Notes: generated by a model not told the origin, from the sequence alone. Counted from the first letter of the stretch, positions 18,051 to 28,566 are shown. The stretch: DNA of 54,547 bases from Gloeocapsopsis crepidinum LEGE 06123 (GCF_015207655.1 NZ_JADEWN010000038.1:1-54547); one strand, 5' to 3'. A program made the numbers and translations.

Positions 18051-18647
18051 TTAAACAAGATCAGCTTCTGCAAAAATTTGTTGTGGTGTTAGCACTAAAC
18101 TTGGTAGTGTTGAATCAACAATTGGGCTATCACCAATATACTTTTGCCTCACATCATCAGGAGAAATAACGGTAATACTTTGAGTTTCAGGCTCTACTAT
18201 CCAGACGTTAGCAACTCCAGCATTAAGATAATCCTTAGCTTTCTCCTCTAACTCCTTAACACTTTGATTAGGAGAGATTATTTCGATAATGATTTCAGGA
18301 GGAACGGGACAAGCTTCATTGCGTTTCCAACTCGCAGGTAGGCGTTTGTAGGAAATATACGCTATATCAGGAACAGGTACCCAGTCTTTACCTTGACATG
18401 GCACGTTGCGGCGAGGGAACCTCGCCGCCTTGTCGTGACGTTGTAAAACAATTGCCCATTCGGAACCAACTCTACCTTTACCTTTACACCAATTCCGTAA
18501 CAAAATAATTAAAGCTGTTTGTAGAGCCGAATGGAAGTATTTTGGTGACACTTTAGGAACTGCTTGACCATCTATCAACTCATAGGTTACATCTCCTTCA
18601 GGTTGAGATAAAAATTTCGCTAAAGTAAGTGTGTCCGTAGGGTTCAT
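18051..18647 (-). CDS. Uma2-family (DUF820) PD-(D/E)xK nuclease-fold protein
   Basis: A 198-residue protein of the Uma2 family, very abundant in cyanobacteria and carrying a restriction-endonuclease fold. The active-site set is PD (PVPDIAYIS), IEI (EIIIEIISP) and a lysine in EEKAKDYLNAG. Cellular role unknown. Between the conserved strand VLQR and PVPDIAYIS there is an unusual insert (about 75-92) whose DNA carries a perfect inverted repeat at 18409-18427, suggesting a small element accepted in frame. Repeat copy C lies just upstream. Confidence 0.85.
   Translation of the reverse strand: MNPTDTLTLAKFLSQPEGDVTYELIDGQAVPKVSPKYFHSALQTALIILLRNWCKGKGRVGSEWAIVLQRHDKAARFPRRNVPCQGKDWVPVPDIAYISYKRLPASWKRNEACPVPPEIIIEIISPNQSVKELEEKAKDYLNAGVANVWIVEPETQSITVISPDDVRQKYIGDSPIVDSTLPSLVLTPQQIFAEADLV
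18409..18427. repeat. Perfect GC inverted repeat inside the Uma2 gene
   Basis: CGGCGAGG (18409-18416), a 3-base loop and CCTCGCCG (18420-18427) form an 8-bp stem of pure G/C character except one pair. It lies within coding sequence and encodes part of an insert (AARFPRRNVP) that interrupts the otherwise conserved Uma2 core. Its base composition is unlike the surrounding gene. Confidence 0.7.
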
Positions 18648-18675
18648 ATTTAACCTCAGCGATATTCGCCACTAT

Positions 18676-18840
18676 AGACCTCCTGCATGAATCACTGATG
18701 TCCTACGACTCCCTTCGGGGCTATCCTCATCGTACCTTCGTACACTCAAAACTTGCCTTTTAGCAGTAAGTCCACCTCCGTGGACTTAGTTTATTTAGCT
18801 TGCGAATGAATTCGCAAGCGCATTCACGCAGGATGTCTTA
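18676..18840 (+). repeat. Dispersed hairpin-rich repeat, copy C
   Basis: The fullest copy. It includes CATGAATCAC, a CCCTTCGGGG hairpin loop, the 25-base stretch 18755-18779 shared exactly with copy B, the AAGTCCACctccGTGGACTT hairpin (18768-18787), TTGCGAATgaATTCGCAA and CATTCACGCAGGATGTCT. It is in the same orientation as copy B. The two copies bracket DUF4126, purB and the Uma2 gene. Confidence 0.8.
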
Positions 18841-18851
18841 TGTTTAGCATA

Positions 18852-18877
18852 CAAAAAAGCCTCCGGTGAAGGAGGCT
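18852..18877 (-). terminator. Rho-independent terminator of the repeat-protein gene
   Basis: On the minus strand AGCCTCC, a six-base loop and GGAGGCT form a perfect 7-bp stem directly followed by TTTTTT. It lies 33 bases after the stop codon of the gene at 18911-22057 and is the clearest intrinsic terminator in the window. Confidence 0.88.
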
Positions 18878-18910
18878 GTGTTTTCGCAGTGGAACTTTTA
18901 AAGCGTTGGA

Positions 18911-21900
18911 TTAGCCAATTAAACCTCGAATTCCGACAACCGCGATCGCACCAGCAATAGCAGATGCAGCTAATGAAGTCGCAGCAGCACTAAATAACCA
19001 CCAAGCCGCACCAGCCACAGCTTTTTTGGTTTCTTCAGCTTGTTTCTGTGTTTGCTGCTTTAATAAAACGAGACGGCGTTGGACTTCTTCTTGAACTGCT
19101 TGTGCTCTTTGAATCACACTATTACGAGCTTCTTCAACTTGATCGATAATGCGATTGGCATCAGCTTCAGAGATATCCTCGCGAGAACTCAAAACAGAAA
19201 CTAATGTTTCGCGGTCAAATTGACTTAAGCGATTCTGTAGTGCTTCAAATCCTGCTTGTGGATCGTCAAACACTTTTTGGAAGTCGGCTTTAATACCTTC
19301 GTAATTCAACTCAGGACGATCTAGTGAATTAAGATACTCCCTTGTTTTACCAAGAACACCATCAATCGTCGATTGCACTGTTTGCTGAACTTTTTGCACT
19401 TGCTCAACTAGTTGATTGCGGACAGACTCTACTTGATCTACAATCTCGTTTGCTTCTTCTTCTGAAATATCTTCGCGTTGAGATAACAAGGCAACTAATG
19501 TTTCGCGATCAAATTGCTGTAAGCGATCGCCAATATTTCCCAAACCCGCACGCGGATCGTTAAGCAACACTTGTAAATCGCGTTTGATTCCCTCAGGATT
19601 GAGTTCCTCTTTGTTGGTATTTTTCAAGTAGCCTTCTAAAGTAGCCCCAAAATCTTGCGCTTGCTTTTGTGCGCGGGTAGCCAAACGCCGTGGCGCTTTG
19701 ACTATGTTGTTAATACTCTGTTGTACCTGATCGATTGCTTGATTAACTTGTTCTTCGCTCAAGTCTTCGCGCTGACTCAACAATTTTACTAAAGTTTCTC
19801 GGTCTACTTGTGCCAGGCGATCGCGTAATGCTAATGAACCTGCTTTTGGATCGTCAAGTAATTTTGTCAAGTCTCGTTGAATACCTTCAGGATCGAGTTC
19901 CTCTAAATTGGTATTGCGTAGGTATTCACCAATTTTCGCAGTAGTTTCCTCGTACTGTTTCTTGGCTTTGTCTGCTGCTTGTTGTGGTGCTTGCAGAATC
20001 CTTTTACGTACCGATTCGATTTGATCGATATTTTGATTAATTTGCTCCTCGCTTAAGTCTCCTCGCTGCGATAGTAATTGTACTAATGTATCGCGGTCAA
20101 ACTGCGATAACCTTGCTCTCAAAGCGCCCAATCCTGCTTGCGGATCTTCTACAAGTTTTTGAAAATCGCGCTTGATACCTTCAGGATTTAATTCTTCCTT
20201 GTTGGTATTACGCAGATAATCTTCAACGTTTTGCCGCACTTCATCAGCTTTGGCTTGCGCTTGTTCTTGTACTTCTTTAGCACTATTGAGAACTGAATCG
20301 CGGGTACTTTCCAGTCGTCCTACAATATTATTTGCTTCTTCTTCACTTAAGTCATCTCGCTGTTTGAGAATTTCTACCAACGTGTCACGGTCAAATTGCT
20401 TTAAGCGATCGCTCAATGCATCAAACCCAGCTTCGGGATCTTCTAATAATATTTTGAACTCTTGCTCAATTCCTTCTGGATTGAGTTCTTCTTTACCCGT
20501 AGAACGTAGATAATTTTCTACTCGCGATCGCAGATCTTCTGATTGTTCTTGTGACTCGGATTGTTGTACAGTGTTGAGGACTTCTATGCGAAGACTTTCT
20601 ATCTGTTCGGCAATATCGTTGATTTGAGACTCAAGCAAGTCTCCTCTTTGTTGCAGTTTTTGCACAACATAATCGCGGTCAATTTGTTCTAACTCGCGGC
20701 GTATTTTTCCAGGGGCAGCATCTGGATCGTAAATAACGTCTTTGAATTCTTGTTTAATTGTTTCGCGATTAAGATGCCATGCATAAGAGTTCAGCAAGTA
20801 GTTATCTAGATCGTTACGAATTAAACTGAAGGCTTGAGGCGTGTCGGCAACTTCCTCGCCAGCTTGTTTTGCTTTGTCCGCAACGTCACTGCCAGCTTCT
20901 TTAGCTTTCTCTGTAGTTTGACCCAGAACTTTTTGCAACTGGGCAGAAATTTTTTCAATATCTAAATCTGAAAGATCAGTTCTAGTCAGTAGTGCGCCAA
21001 CCAAGGCTTCTACACCAAGTTGCATGGTTCTACCCATTGCCCCACCGCTTTGTTCCTGCTTCTGTGGTTGCTCTGACTTCTGTTCTGAACCGACAAGTTG
21101 CTGTAGTGTATTACCTATGTCACTAGAACGCAGTTGTTCTGCTGTTGCATTTTGCAGGAAGTTAAGTACCTTTGCTTGAGGATTACCCTGTTGACCAATT
21201 GTGTTTTGCCAAACACCTTCTAGCTGATCGGCGATCGCATTTACATCTTGTTTTGATAAATCTGTACGACTACTTACCAAATCAACAAAAGTTTGACGGT
21301 CAATGGTTTTAAGCACATCACCATCAGCAAGTGATGGTAAGTCTGCATCTTTAAGAATTTTCTGAAATTGATTGCCAATTTCTTCAGCATCCAACTTAGG
21401 TAATTGCAAGTTAGCCAAAGAACTTTGCAATGTATTTTGAATTACACTAGGGTCAAAACCTGAAGTTAGTTCCCGACGGACGGCTGCTGTAATCTCTTCA
21501 GCAGTAGATACTGCTTGACCTTTTGCCACGTTAGCACCAATTGCAGTTGTTGCTGTTCCCATAAGTCCTTGCAAACCAGAGGTTGCTGTACTCACAACCG
21601 AACCAATTAGAGAACCTACTGCTGTTGAACCTAGCCAAACTAACAGTGAAAAAAACGTTGCCCAGATAACTACGCCAATAATCGCACCCAGCAAAGAACT
21701 CTCAACCAAGCTCAATTTAACTGCTAGGAAACAAGCAACAAATAGCGCAATAGTAACTGTAATTAAAGTCCAAACTCCTACGACCCCTCCTATTTTGCGA
21801 ATTCCTAAGTCTGAATCATCAGAACTTGTACCTCCTCCTAAAGATGAAATTCCAAATGCGACTGAGAAGTTAGTCAGTAGCAGTTGAAATGCAAATGCCA

Positions 21901-22057
21901 TTACGACACCTGCTACCAATGCAACTAAAAATTGGGGACCTGAAAACATTACAGATGCTTCTTCGGGAGTGAGAATCTCCTCTGTTACTATTGGTATCTG
22001 CGCTAATCCTGATTGAGCGATTTCTCTACTAATTGCGATCGCTGCACCTTGAAGCAT
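18911..22057 (-). CDS. Large membrane-anchored protein with tandem ~80-residue helical repeats
   Basis: A 1048-residue protein of unknown function. The N-terminal region (to about 190) has a hydrophobic helix around FLVALVAGVVMAFAFQ and two or three more with many Gly/Ala. Then come about eight repeats of roughly 80-95 residues. Five or six are well conserved and read YLRNTN-x-EELNPEGI … DPxAGxxAL … QFDRxTLVxLLSQRxDLSEEEAN-x-IxDQVES; the first two are degenerate. The C-terminus has one hydrophobic helix of small residues. I start at the ATG at 22057 because GAGGT lies about seven bases upstream; a start 11 codons earlier has no ribosome site. The charged helical repeats suggest an extended scaffold. 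Do not trust transporter labels for it. Confidence 0.88.
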   Translation of the reverse strand: MLQGAAIAISREIAQSGLAQIPIVTEEILTPEEASVMFSGPQFLVALVAGVVMAFAFQLLLTNFSVAFGISSLGGGTSSDDSDLGIRKIGGVVGVWTLITVTIALFVACFLAVKLSLVESSLLGAIIGVVIWATFFSLLVWLGSTAVGSLIGSVVSTATSGLQGLMGTATTAIGANVAKGQAVSTAEEITAAVRRELTSGFDPSVIQNTLQSSLANLQLPKLDAEEIGNQFQKILKDADLPSLADGDVLKTIDRQTFVDLVSSRTDLSKQDVNAIADQLEGVWQNTIGQQGNPQAKVLNFLQNATAEQLRSSDIGNTLQQLVGSEQKSEQPQKQEQSGGAMGRTMQLGVEALVGALLTRTDLSDLDIEKISAQLQKVLGQTTEKAKEAGSDVADKAKQAGEEVADTPQAFSLIRNDLDNYLLNSYAWHLNRETIKQEFKDVIYDPDAAPGKIRRELEQIDRDYVVQKLQQRGDLLESQINDIAEQIESLRIEVLNTVQQSESQEQSEDLRSRVENYLRSTGKEELNPEGIEQEFKILLEDPEAGFDALSDRLKQFDRDTLVEILKQRDDLSEEEANNIVGRLESTRDSVLNSAKEVQEQAQAKADEVRQNVEDYLRNTNKEELNPEGIKRDFQKLVEDPQAGLGALRARLSQFDRDTLVQLLSQRGDLSEEQINQNIDQIESVRKRILQAPQQAADKAKKQYEETTAKIGEYLRNTNLEELDPEGIQRDLTKLLDDPKAGSLALRDRLAQVDRETLVKLLSQREDLSEEQVNQAIDQVQQSINNIVKAPRRLATRAQKQAQDFGATLEGYLKNTNKEELNPEGIKRDLQVLLNDPRAGLGNIGDRLQQFDRETLVALLSQREDISEEEANEIVDQVESVRNQLVEQVQKVQQTVQSTIDGVLGKTREYLNSLDRPELNYEGIKADFQKVFDDPQAGFEALQNRLSQFDRETLVSVLSSREDISEADANRIIDQVEEARNSVIQRAQAVQEEVQRRLVLLKQQTQKQAEETKKAVAGAAWWLFSAAATSLAASAIAGAIAVVGIRGLIG

Positions 22058-22764
22058 AATATTTACCTCATGAAAAAGTAAGCGCACCAAGTGATTGGTA
22101 TTGCGCCGCTAGCGTAGTGTTAGTATCCAGATTTATAGATTGACAAAGTTTACTAATTAAATCATCTCTCTGAAGTTTGACAAGATAAAGGTTGCTTCTA
22201 CAAACTTCGATAGAATTAAAGATAACTGAATATATGCCTAAGTTTTTTTACTTATAAAGTATTTGTCAGAATAAGTTATGCGTGATGTAAAACGAAGATG
22301 AACTTGATTGTCATAATGAGTACATAAATACAATCTATGCACGTCACTGTCTGTATTTTATAACTTTTGTTTAGTTATACGTTTGTCCTTCAATTCTCTT
22401 TTTATTAACCTAAAGCCTAAAAAAGCTTTATCAAATAGTTAATAATATAGTTGCATTTTTAAATTTTAATTAATATTTATATTTATTTAACCCAAAACAG
22501 CTGATGTTACAAAACTGTAGCTACACAAACATTACCAATTTGCGATTCTTACTTTGTCATTGAGGAACTTTACAGCTAGTTTATGTTGTCGGGTTTGAAG
22601 CTGTTGGCATTTAGACGGTTGGGAGAAAGACTGTTGAAAATATGTTCGTAATTTTATTTAACCCCAATACTATGCCACGGAGACTAGATCAGGATGAGGA
22701 CAACAGATATCGTTAATCCACAACCTTATTCTGTCGCACGCGACAAGCAAATTACTAAAGGCGC
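22058..22764. other. Long A/T-rich intergenic region, no gene seen
   Basis: About 700 bases between the thrS stop and the start of the repeat-protein gene, both on the minus strand. Bases 22330-22500 are strongly A/T-rich. No frame longer than about 20 codons with a ribosome site, no tRNA and no T-box-like structure were recognised. It presumably holds the repeat-protein promoter and a long leader. Confidence 0.5.
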
Positions 22765-24588
22765 TTAAAAGTTATCGTGATTCGCGATCGCATCCTTAAT
22801 TTTGTGCAATACGTCATCTACAGGCATAACACCTAATTCTCCCGCTGCACGAGTACGAATACTTAAACTATTCGCTTCGACTTCCTTTGCGCCAACAACT
22901 GCCATAACAGGAATCTTTTCCTTTTCAGCATTGCGAATGAGTTTACCAAGTCGCTCATTACTCGTATCTGCTGCCGCACGGATACCACCTGCACGCATTT
23001 TTGTTGCAACATTCATAGCAAAATCTTGCTGCGCTTCACTTACTGGTAACAAACGCACTTGTGCTGGAGCTAACCATAATGGAAAATCTCCTGCATACTC
23101 CTCAATCAAAATCCCGATTAATCGTTCCAAAGAACCAAAAGGTGCGCGGTGAATCATGACTGGACGCTTGCGCGTACCATCTTCGGCAACGTATTCTAAG
23201 TCAAATCGCTCAGGCAAATTGTAATCAACTTGCACAGTACCTAGTTGCCACTCGCGTTCTAAAGCATCTTTGACAATAAAATCAAGCTTAGGACCATAAA
23301 AGGCAGCCTCTCCAATACCCTCAAAGTGATCCATTCCCAAAGTTTCTACAGCACGACGAATCGCGTTTTCAGCTTTGTTCCATGCATCATCAGAACCAAT
23401 ATACTTATCTGAAGTTGGATCGCGGAAACTAAGTCGGGCTTTAAAGTTTTGGTCGAGTCGCAGGCTTTTAATCACAGACAAAATCAAATCTACGACGTTG
23501 AGAAATTCGCTATCTAATTGTTCCGGTGTGACAAACAAGTGTGCATCATCTTGAGTAAAGCCTCGTACTCGCGTCAGTCCACCAAGTTCTCCAGATTGTT
23601 CATAGCGATATACCGTGCCAAATTCTGCTAAACGCAGTGGTAATTCTCGGTACGAACGTAACTCACTTTTGTAAATCTGGATGTGGAAAGGACAGTTCAT
23701 TGCTTTTAAAACAAAGCCTTCCTCTTCCTTTTCACCCATCATGGGGAACAAATCATCTTTGTATTTTTGCCAGTGACCTGATATTTTGAACAATTCCACT
23801 CGACTAATGTGTGGAGTCACAACAGGTTGATAGCCTCGATTGATTTGTTCTTGCTTCAAAAAGTCTTCTAAGACACTACGCAGAATAGTTCCTTTTGGCG
23901 TCCACAAAGGCAAACCAGGACCAACATCATCGCTAAAAACAAAGAGTCCTAACTCTTTCCCTAACTTACGGTGATCGCGGCGTAGTGCTTCTTCTTTACG
24001 GCGTTTGTATTCGGCAAGTTGTTCTGGAGATTCCCACGCCGTAGCATAGATTCGTTGCAACTGTGCTTTAGTTTCATCACCACGCCAGTACGCCCCAGCA
24101 ACACTTTCTAGTTCTATTGCTTTAGGGCTAAGTTCACTCGTATTCTCAAGGTGGGGACCTGCACACAAATCCCACCACTCATCTCCTAAGTGGTAAATCG
24201 TAATCGGCTCTTGTTTAATATCATCAAGGATTTCTAGCTTGTATGGTTCGTTAATTGCTTTAATCCGTCGTTGGGCTTCTTCGCGGCTAACTTCTTCGCG
24301 AATGACTGGCAATTTGCGGTTAATAATTTTCACCATCTCTTTTTGGATGGCTTTTAAGTCTTTTTCGGTAAATGGCTCTGGATTGTCAAAATCATAATAG
24401 AATCCGTTTTCAATCCAAGGACCAATCGTTACTTGCGCTTTGGGAAACAACTTCTGTACTGCCATCGCCATGATGTGAGACGCAGTATGACGAATTTTCT
24501 TCAAAGTCTCCGATTCACTAGTACGCGGCAATTGAATCTTAGGTTGCTGCTGTGCGGGAGATTGAGCAGATGACATTTGTTGAACCAT
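22765..24588 (-). CDS. thrS: Threonyl-tRNA synthetase lacking the TGS domain
   Basis: A class II synthetase of 607 residues. The editing domain (N2) has HTASH (about 35-39) and the DLCAGPHL cysteine/histidine. The catalytic core has motif 2 (FGTVYRYEQSGELGGLTRVRGFTQDDAHLF), zinc ligands in KAMNCPFH and MIHRAPFGS, and motif 3 around GSLERLIGILIEEYAG. A C-terminal anticodon-binding domain completes it. The usual N-terminal TGS (N1) domain of about 60 residues is missing; only a 30-residue Gln/Pro-rich lead precedes the editing domain. Editing is retained. Confidence 0.97.
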   Translation of the reverse strand: MVQQMSSAQSPAQQQPKIQLPRTSESETLKKIRHTASHIMAMAVQKLFPKAQVTIGPWIENGFYYDFDNPEPFTEKDLKAIQKEMVKIINRKLPVIREEVSREEAQRRIKAINEPYKLEILDDIKQEPITIYHLGDEWWDLCAGPHLENTSELSPKAIELESVAGAYWRGDETKAQLQRIYATAWESPEQLAEYKRRKEEALRRDHRKLGKELGLFVFSDDVGPGLPLWTPKGTILRSVLEDFLKQEQINRGYQPVVTPHISRVELFKISGHWQKYKDDLFPMMGEKEEEGFVLKAMNCPFHIQIYKSELRSYRELPLRLAEFGTVYRYEQSGELGGLTRVRGFTQDDAHLFVTPEQLDSEFLNVVDLILSVIKSLRLDQNFKARLSFRDPTSDKYIGSDDAWNKAENAIRRAVETLGMDHFEGIGEAAFYGPKLDFIVKDALEREWQLGTVQVDYNLPERFDLEYVAEDGTRKRPVMIHRAPFGSLERLIGILIEEYAGDFPLWLAPAQVRLLPVSEAQQDFAMNVATKMRAGGIRAAADTSNERLGKLIRNAEKEKIPVMAVVGAKEVEANSLSIRTRAAGELGVMPVDDVLHKIKDAIANHDNF

Positions 24589-24763
24589 TGGCGGTAACTG
24601 AAATTAAGCGATCGCAATTATCACTGCCTCTATCTTATCGGTACTTCTCATCAACTCGCAGCAATTTATGCTCGCTCCTCAAATTTACATCCCTTGGCAG
24701 AATGTTAACAATTGTAAATAAAGTTAAGATTAAGAAATAGGAGAGTAATTTAGTGTTTGCTTT

Positions 24764-25108
24764 ATGCTTAACTCCAATCTACCAGAGCCTGAATTGCTCA
24801 AAACCATATTGCAACCGCTGCTTGAGGACTTTCAGTATTGGTTTGAGCGATCGCGCCATCTTCTAGAAACCGAGCAAATCGCTTTTCTAGATGAGCAGCA
24901 ACAGTTTGACTTGCTTGAGCGCGTTAAGCAAGCACAGCAGGAGGTCAACTCAGCACAAATGTTATTTAAAGTAACAGGGGGACAAGTGGGTATTGATATG
25001 GCAGCAATGATGCCTTGGCACCAGTTACTGACAGAATGCTGGAAAATCGGAATGAGGTTTCGCTCGGAGCAGTCTCATAAACGGGAAAGAAGATCAGACA
25101 ACTCTTAA
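24764..25108 (+). CDS. DUF2605 family protein, 114 aa
   Basis: A small acidic helical protein restricted, as far as I know, to cyanobacteria. The N-terminus PEPELLKTILQPLLEDFQYWFERS and the later FKVTGGQVGIDMAAMMPWHQLLTECW are recognisable for DUF2605. No signal peptide or membrane segment. It is divergent from thrS and 118 bases upstream of the DUF2973 gene, a common pairing in this phylum. Function unknown. Confidence 0.8.
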   Translation: MLNSNLPEPELLKTILQPLLEDFQYWFERSRHLLETEQIAFLDEQQQFDLLERVKQAQQEVNSAQMLFKVTGGQVGIDMAAMMPWHQLLTECWKIGMRFRSEQSHKRERRSDNS

Positions 25109-25226
25109 GATTTCTGAGATACTCATTATAAATGATGGTTGATTAGCTAAAATGCTGCCCTGCAAAATCAACTGTTTAGACAATAAAACCATAATAAATC
25201 TGCTGGCTGCCTTGGAGAATAATGCA

Positions 25227-25544
25227 ATGTTACACCTGCTTTACATTTTAGCTTTTACAATTCTTGCCTTAATTGCCGTTAGTAACTTAATTCGCAATCT
25301 TTTAATGTTCAGCCGAGAACGCGATAGAACTTATCCAGCGCGATCGCCTCAAAACAGCCAAGGTAGCTATTCTGCTTCACCTCATTCTGTACCGCATCCA
25401 GAGCTATTGGATACTGCAGGAAACATCATCAAAGATCCGCTGTTGGTCATTCGCTCAATCAGTGTTGAAGATGCTCGCCAACAACTTGATGCCCTCTACG
25501 ACTCTTCTCCTGGCTACAAAGGTGAAAACCAAGAGGAAGCATAA
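25227..25544 (+). CDS. DUF2973 family single-pass membrane protein, 105 aa
   Basis: Residues 1-22 (MLHLLYILAFTILALIAVSNLI) form one membrane helix or uncleaved signal anchor. A Ser/Pro-rich linker and a soluble tail (PLLVIRSISVEDARQQLDALYDSSPG) follow. This layout defines DUF2973. I start at the ATG at 25227, with GGAG about ten bases upstream, because the family begins at MLHLLYI; an upstream in-frame ATG at 25152 would add 25 unlikely residues. Probably co-transcribed with the DUF2605 gene. Role unknown. Confidence 0.82.
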   Translation: MLHLLYILAFTILALIAVSNLIRNLLMFSRERDRTYPARSPQNSQGSYSASPHSVPHPELLDTAGNIIKDPLLVIRSISVEDARQQLDALYDSSPGYKGENQEEA

Positions 25545-25681
25545 CTCAATCTCAGCTTATCTAAAAAGCAATTGGCAGTTAGCTAAAAGCACTAACAGCT
25601 AATTTTGCTTGAGTTGAACTGCAACTTAAAATTATCAAGCTATCGAGTAAATTCACATCAAATCAGAAGTATTTAGATTAG

Positions 25682-27028
<1,347 letters not shown>

Positions 27029-27031
27029 TTG

Positions 27032-28249
27032 TTAGGAATCTAGATAACTTTGAATAATCTCAACCGCCCGTCCAACTCCATCTTCTGCACGAATGCGATC
27101 ACCTAAAGCAAGAGCGTTGTTCGTCATAGTTTCATTGCAAATCACATTTTGAATTGCGGTAGCAAACTGATCGCGAGTGAGTTCTTTTTGAGGAATTGGC
27201 AAGGTTCCTACACCTAAATCTGCAACTCGCTGTCCCCAAAATGGTTGATCGACGCCGAAGGGAATAACTACTGAAGGAACACCTGCCCGTAAAGCTGCGG
27301 CTGTTGTGCCTGCACCACCGTGATGAACTACCGCACGGCACAAAGGAAACAACCAGTCATGAGAAATGCTGCCAGTAATTGAAAATACATTGTCTGGTAA
27401 ATCAACACCTTGTAAACCTCCCCAATTCAACAAAATGCCGCGCTGTTTTGTTTGTATAAAAGCGTCTAGTATCAAATTTGTGACTACTTCTGGATTTCGT
27501 TCGCTCATGCTACCAAAACCAACGTAAATTGGTGGCACTCCTGATTCAATGAAATCAACTAAATCTAGTGGTGGTTGCCACTGGGAATCTTCTAAAAACC
27601 AATAGCCCGTAACATAAGCCCAGTCTGACCAATCTTTCGGCTTGGGAATTACAGTCGGGCTAAAACAATGAAGAATCGGTATTTGCTGCTGTTGTAAATG
27701 AGAGTAAAGACCTGCGAAAGGTGCTGGTGGTAAGTTTAGATTCTGTCGCCAGTGATTAATTTTTTTTCGCACTGATTGCCAACGCAGTTGTTCGTGAATG
27801 ACATACGTTAACCAGTTGTAAGTGCCACCAAAATTGATGGGAGTTGTGTAAAGTGGATGGGGAAATGCTCGTGTACGAGTTAATGGATTTGTAAACGCTG
27901 CAAAGCACGGTACTTGTAGTTTTTCAGCAATATGATAGCCAGGTAAGGCAACTTGAGAATAAATAATGGCTTCTGTGTCTTGACAGCAGTTCCAGCAATC
28001 TTCTAAAAGTTGTTCTAGGTGATCGCAGAAGATTTGCCAGTAATCAACATTTTTGGCTAAAGCTTGAATATATTCTTGAGGATTTGTGCCTACTGCTGCA
28101 AAGTCTAATCCATGACTGCGCACGAATTGTGCAAATCGAGCATAAGACACAATTTGTATTTGATGACCAGCTGCTTGTAACCCTAATCCTAATGCTATGT
28201 AGGGCTGCACATCACCTCGACTACCAATCGCTAAGATCGTCATTTGCAT
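27032..28249 (-). CDS. UDP-sugar glycosyltransferase (GT1, sterol-glucosyltransferase/macrolide type)
   Basis: A GT-B glycosyltransferase of 405 residues. The N-terminus MTILAIGSRGDVQPYIALG and the C-terminal donor-site segment VVHHGGAGTTAAALRAGVPSVVIPFGVDQPFWG define the GT1/GT28 group that glycosylates lipids, sterols or small aglycones. No membrane helix. An upstream in-frame ATG two codons before MTIL is used here. Acceptor unknown. Its convergence with a beta-glucosidase that could remove the same sugar is noted but not proof of a link. Confidence 0.92.
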   Translation of the reverse strand: MQMTILAIGSRGDVQPYIALGLGLQAAGHQIQIVSYARFAQFVRSHGLDFAAVGTNPQEYIQALAKNVDYWQIFCDHLEQLLEDCWNCCQDTEAIIYSQVALPGYHIAEKLQVPCFAAFTNPLTRTRAFPHPLYTTPINFGGTYNWLTYVIHEQLRWQSVRKKINHWRQNLNLPPAPFAGLYSHLQQQQIPILHCFSPTVIPKPKDWSDWAYVTGYWFLEDSQWQPPLDLVDFIESGVPPIYVGFGSMSERNPEVVTNLILDAFIQTKQRGILLNWGGLQGVDLPDNVFSITGSISHDWLFPLCRAVVHHGGAGTTAAALRAGVPSVVIPFGVDQPFWGQRVADLGVGTLPIPQKELTRDQFATAIQNVICNETMTNNALALGDRIRAEDGVGRAVEIIQSYLDS

Positions 28250-28503
28250 ATTATTTTCTGGTCATCTTGTATTAAAAATAGGTATACCGATTCTTAATTA
28301 AAAGAACTCAGGGGCAAATCTAACGAGAGATAGAGGAAAACTAGTCAAACTTCGTGTTTGCTCATGATTGTAGTTTATGCTAAGACTTGTATGAAACATT
28401 TACATTTTTTTCAATCTATCTTGAACTTATATTTTTTGCTGAGTCCTAGCTATACAGAATAGTTGACAGGGTTTGTCGCCTATCTAAAGGAGGAGGCATT
28501 ATT

Positions 28504-28566
28504 ATGGTTATTTCGCTAAACATAAATAATTGTAAAGAAATTCTCAGAATTCACCCACGCCACTAG
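28504..28566 (+). CDS. Possible 20-residue leader peptide upstream of the IolE-like gene
   Basis: An ATG at 28504 follows a strong ribosome site AGGAGGAGG (about 28489-28497), better than that of the gene behind it. The peptide is MVISLNINNCKEILRIHPRH and stops at 28564-28566. The TAG stop overlaps the AGGAGA ribosome site of the next gene (ATG 28575), so reinitiation or coupling is possible. It is a leader-peptide candidate; no homologue is recalled. Confidence 0.45.
   Translation: MVISLNINNCKEILRIHPRH

Noticed and set aside
18676-18840. CRISPR-like repeat
   Set aside because: The shared words occur once per copy at distant sites, with no regular repeat-spacer spacing.
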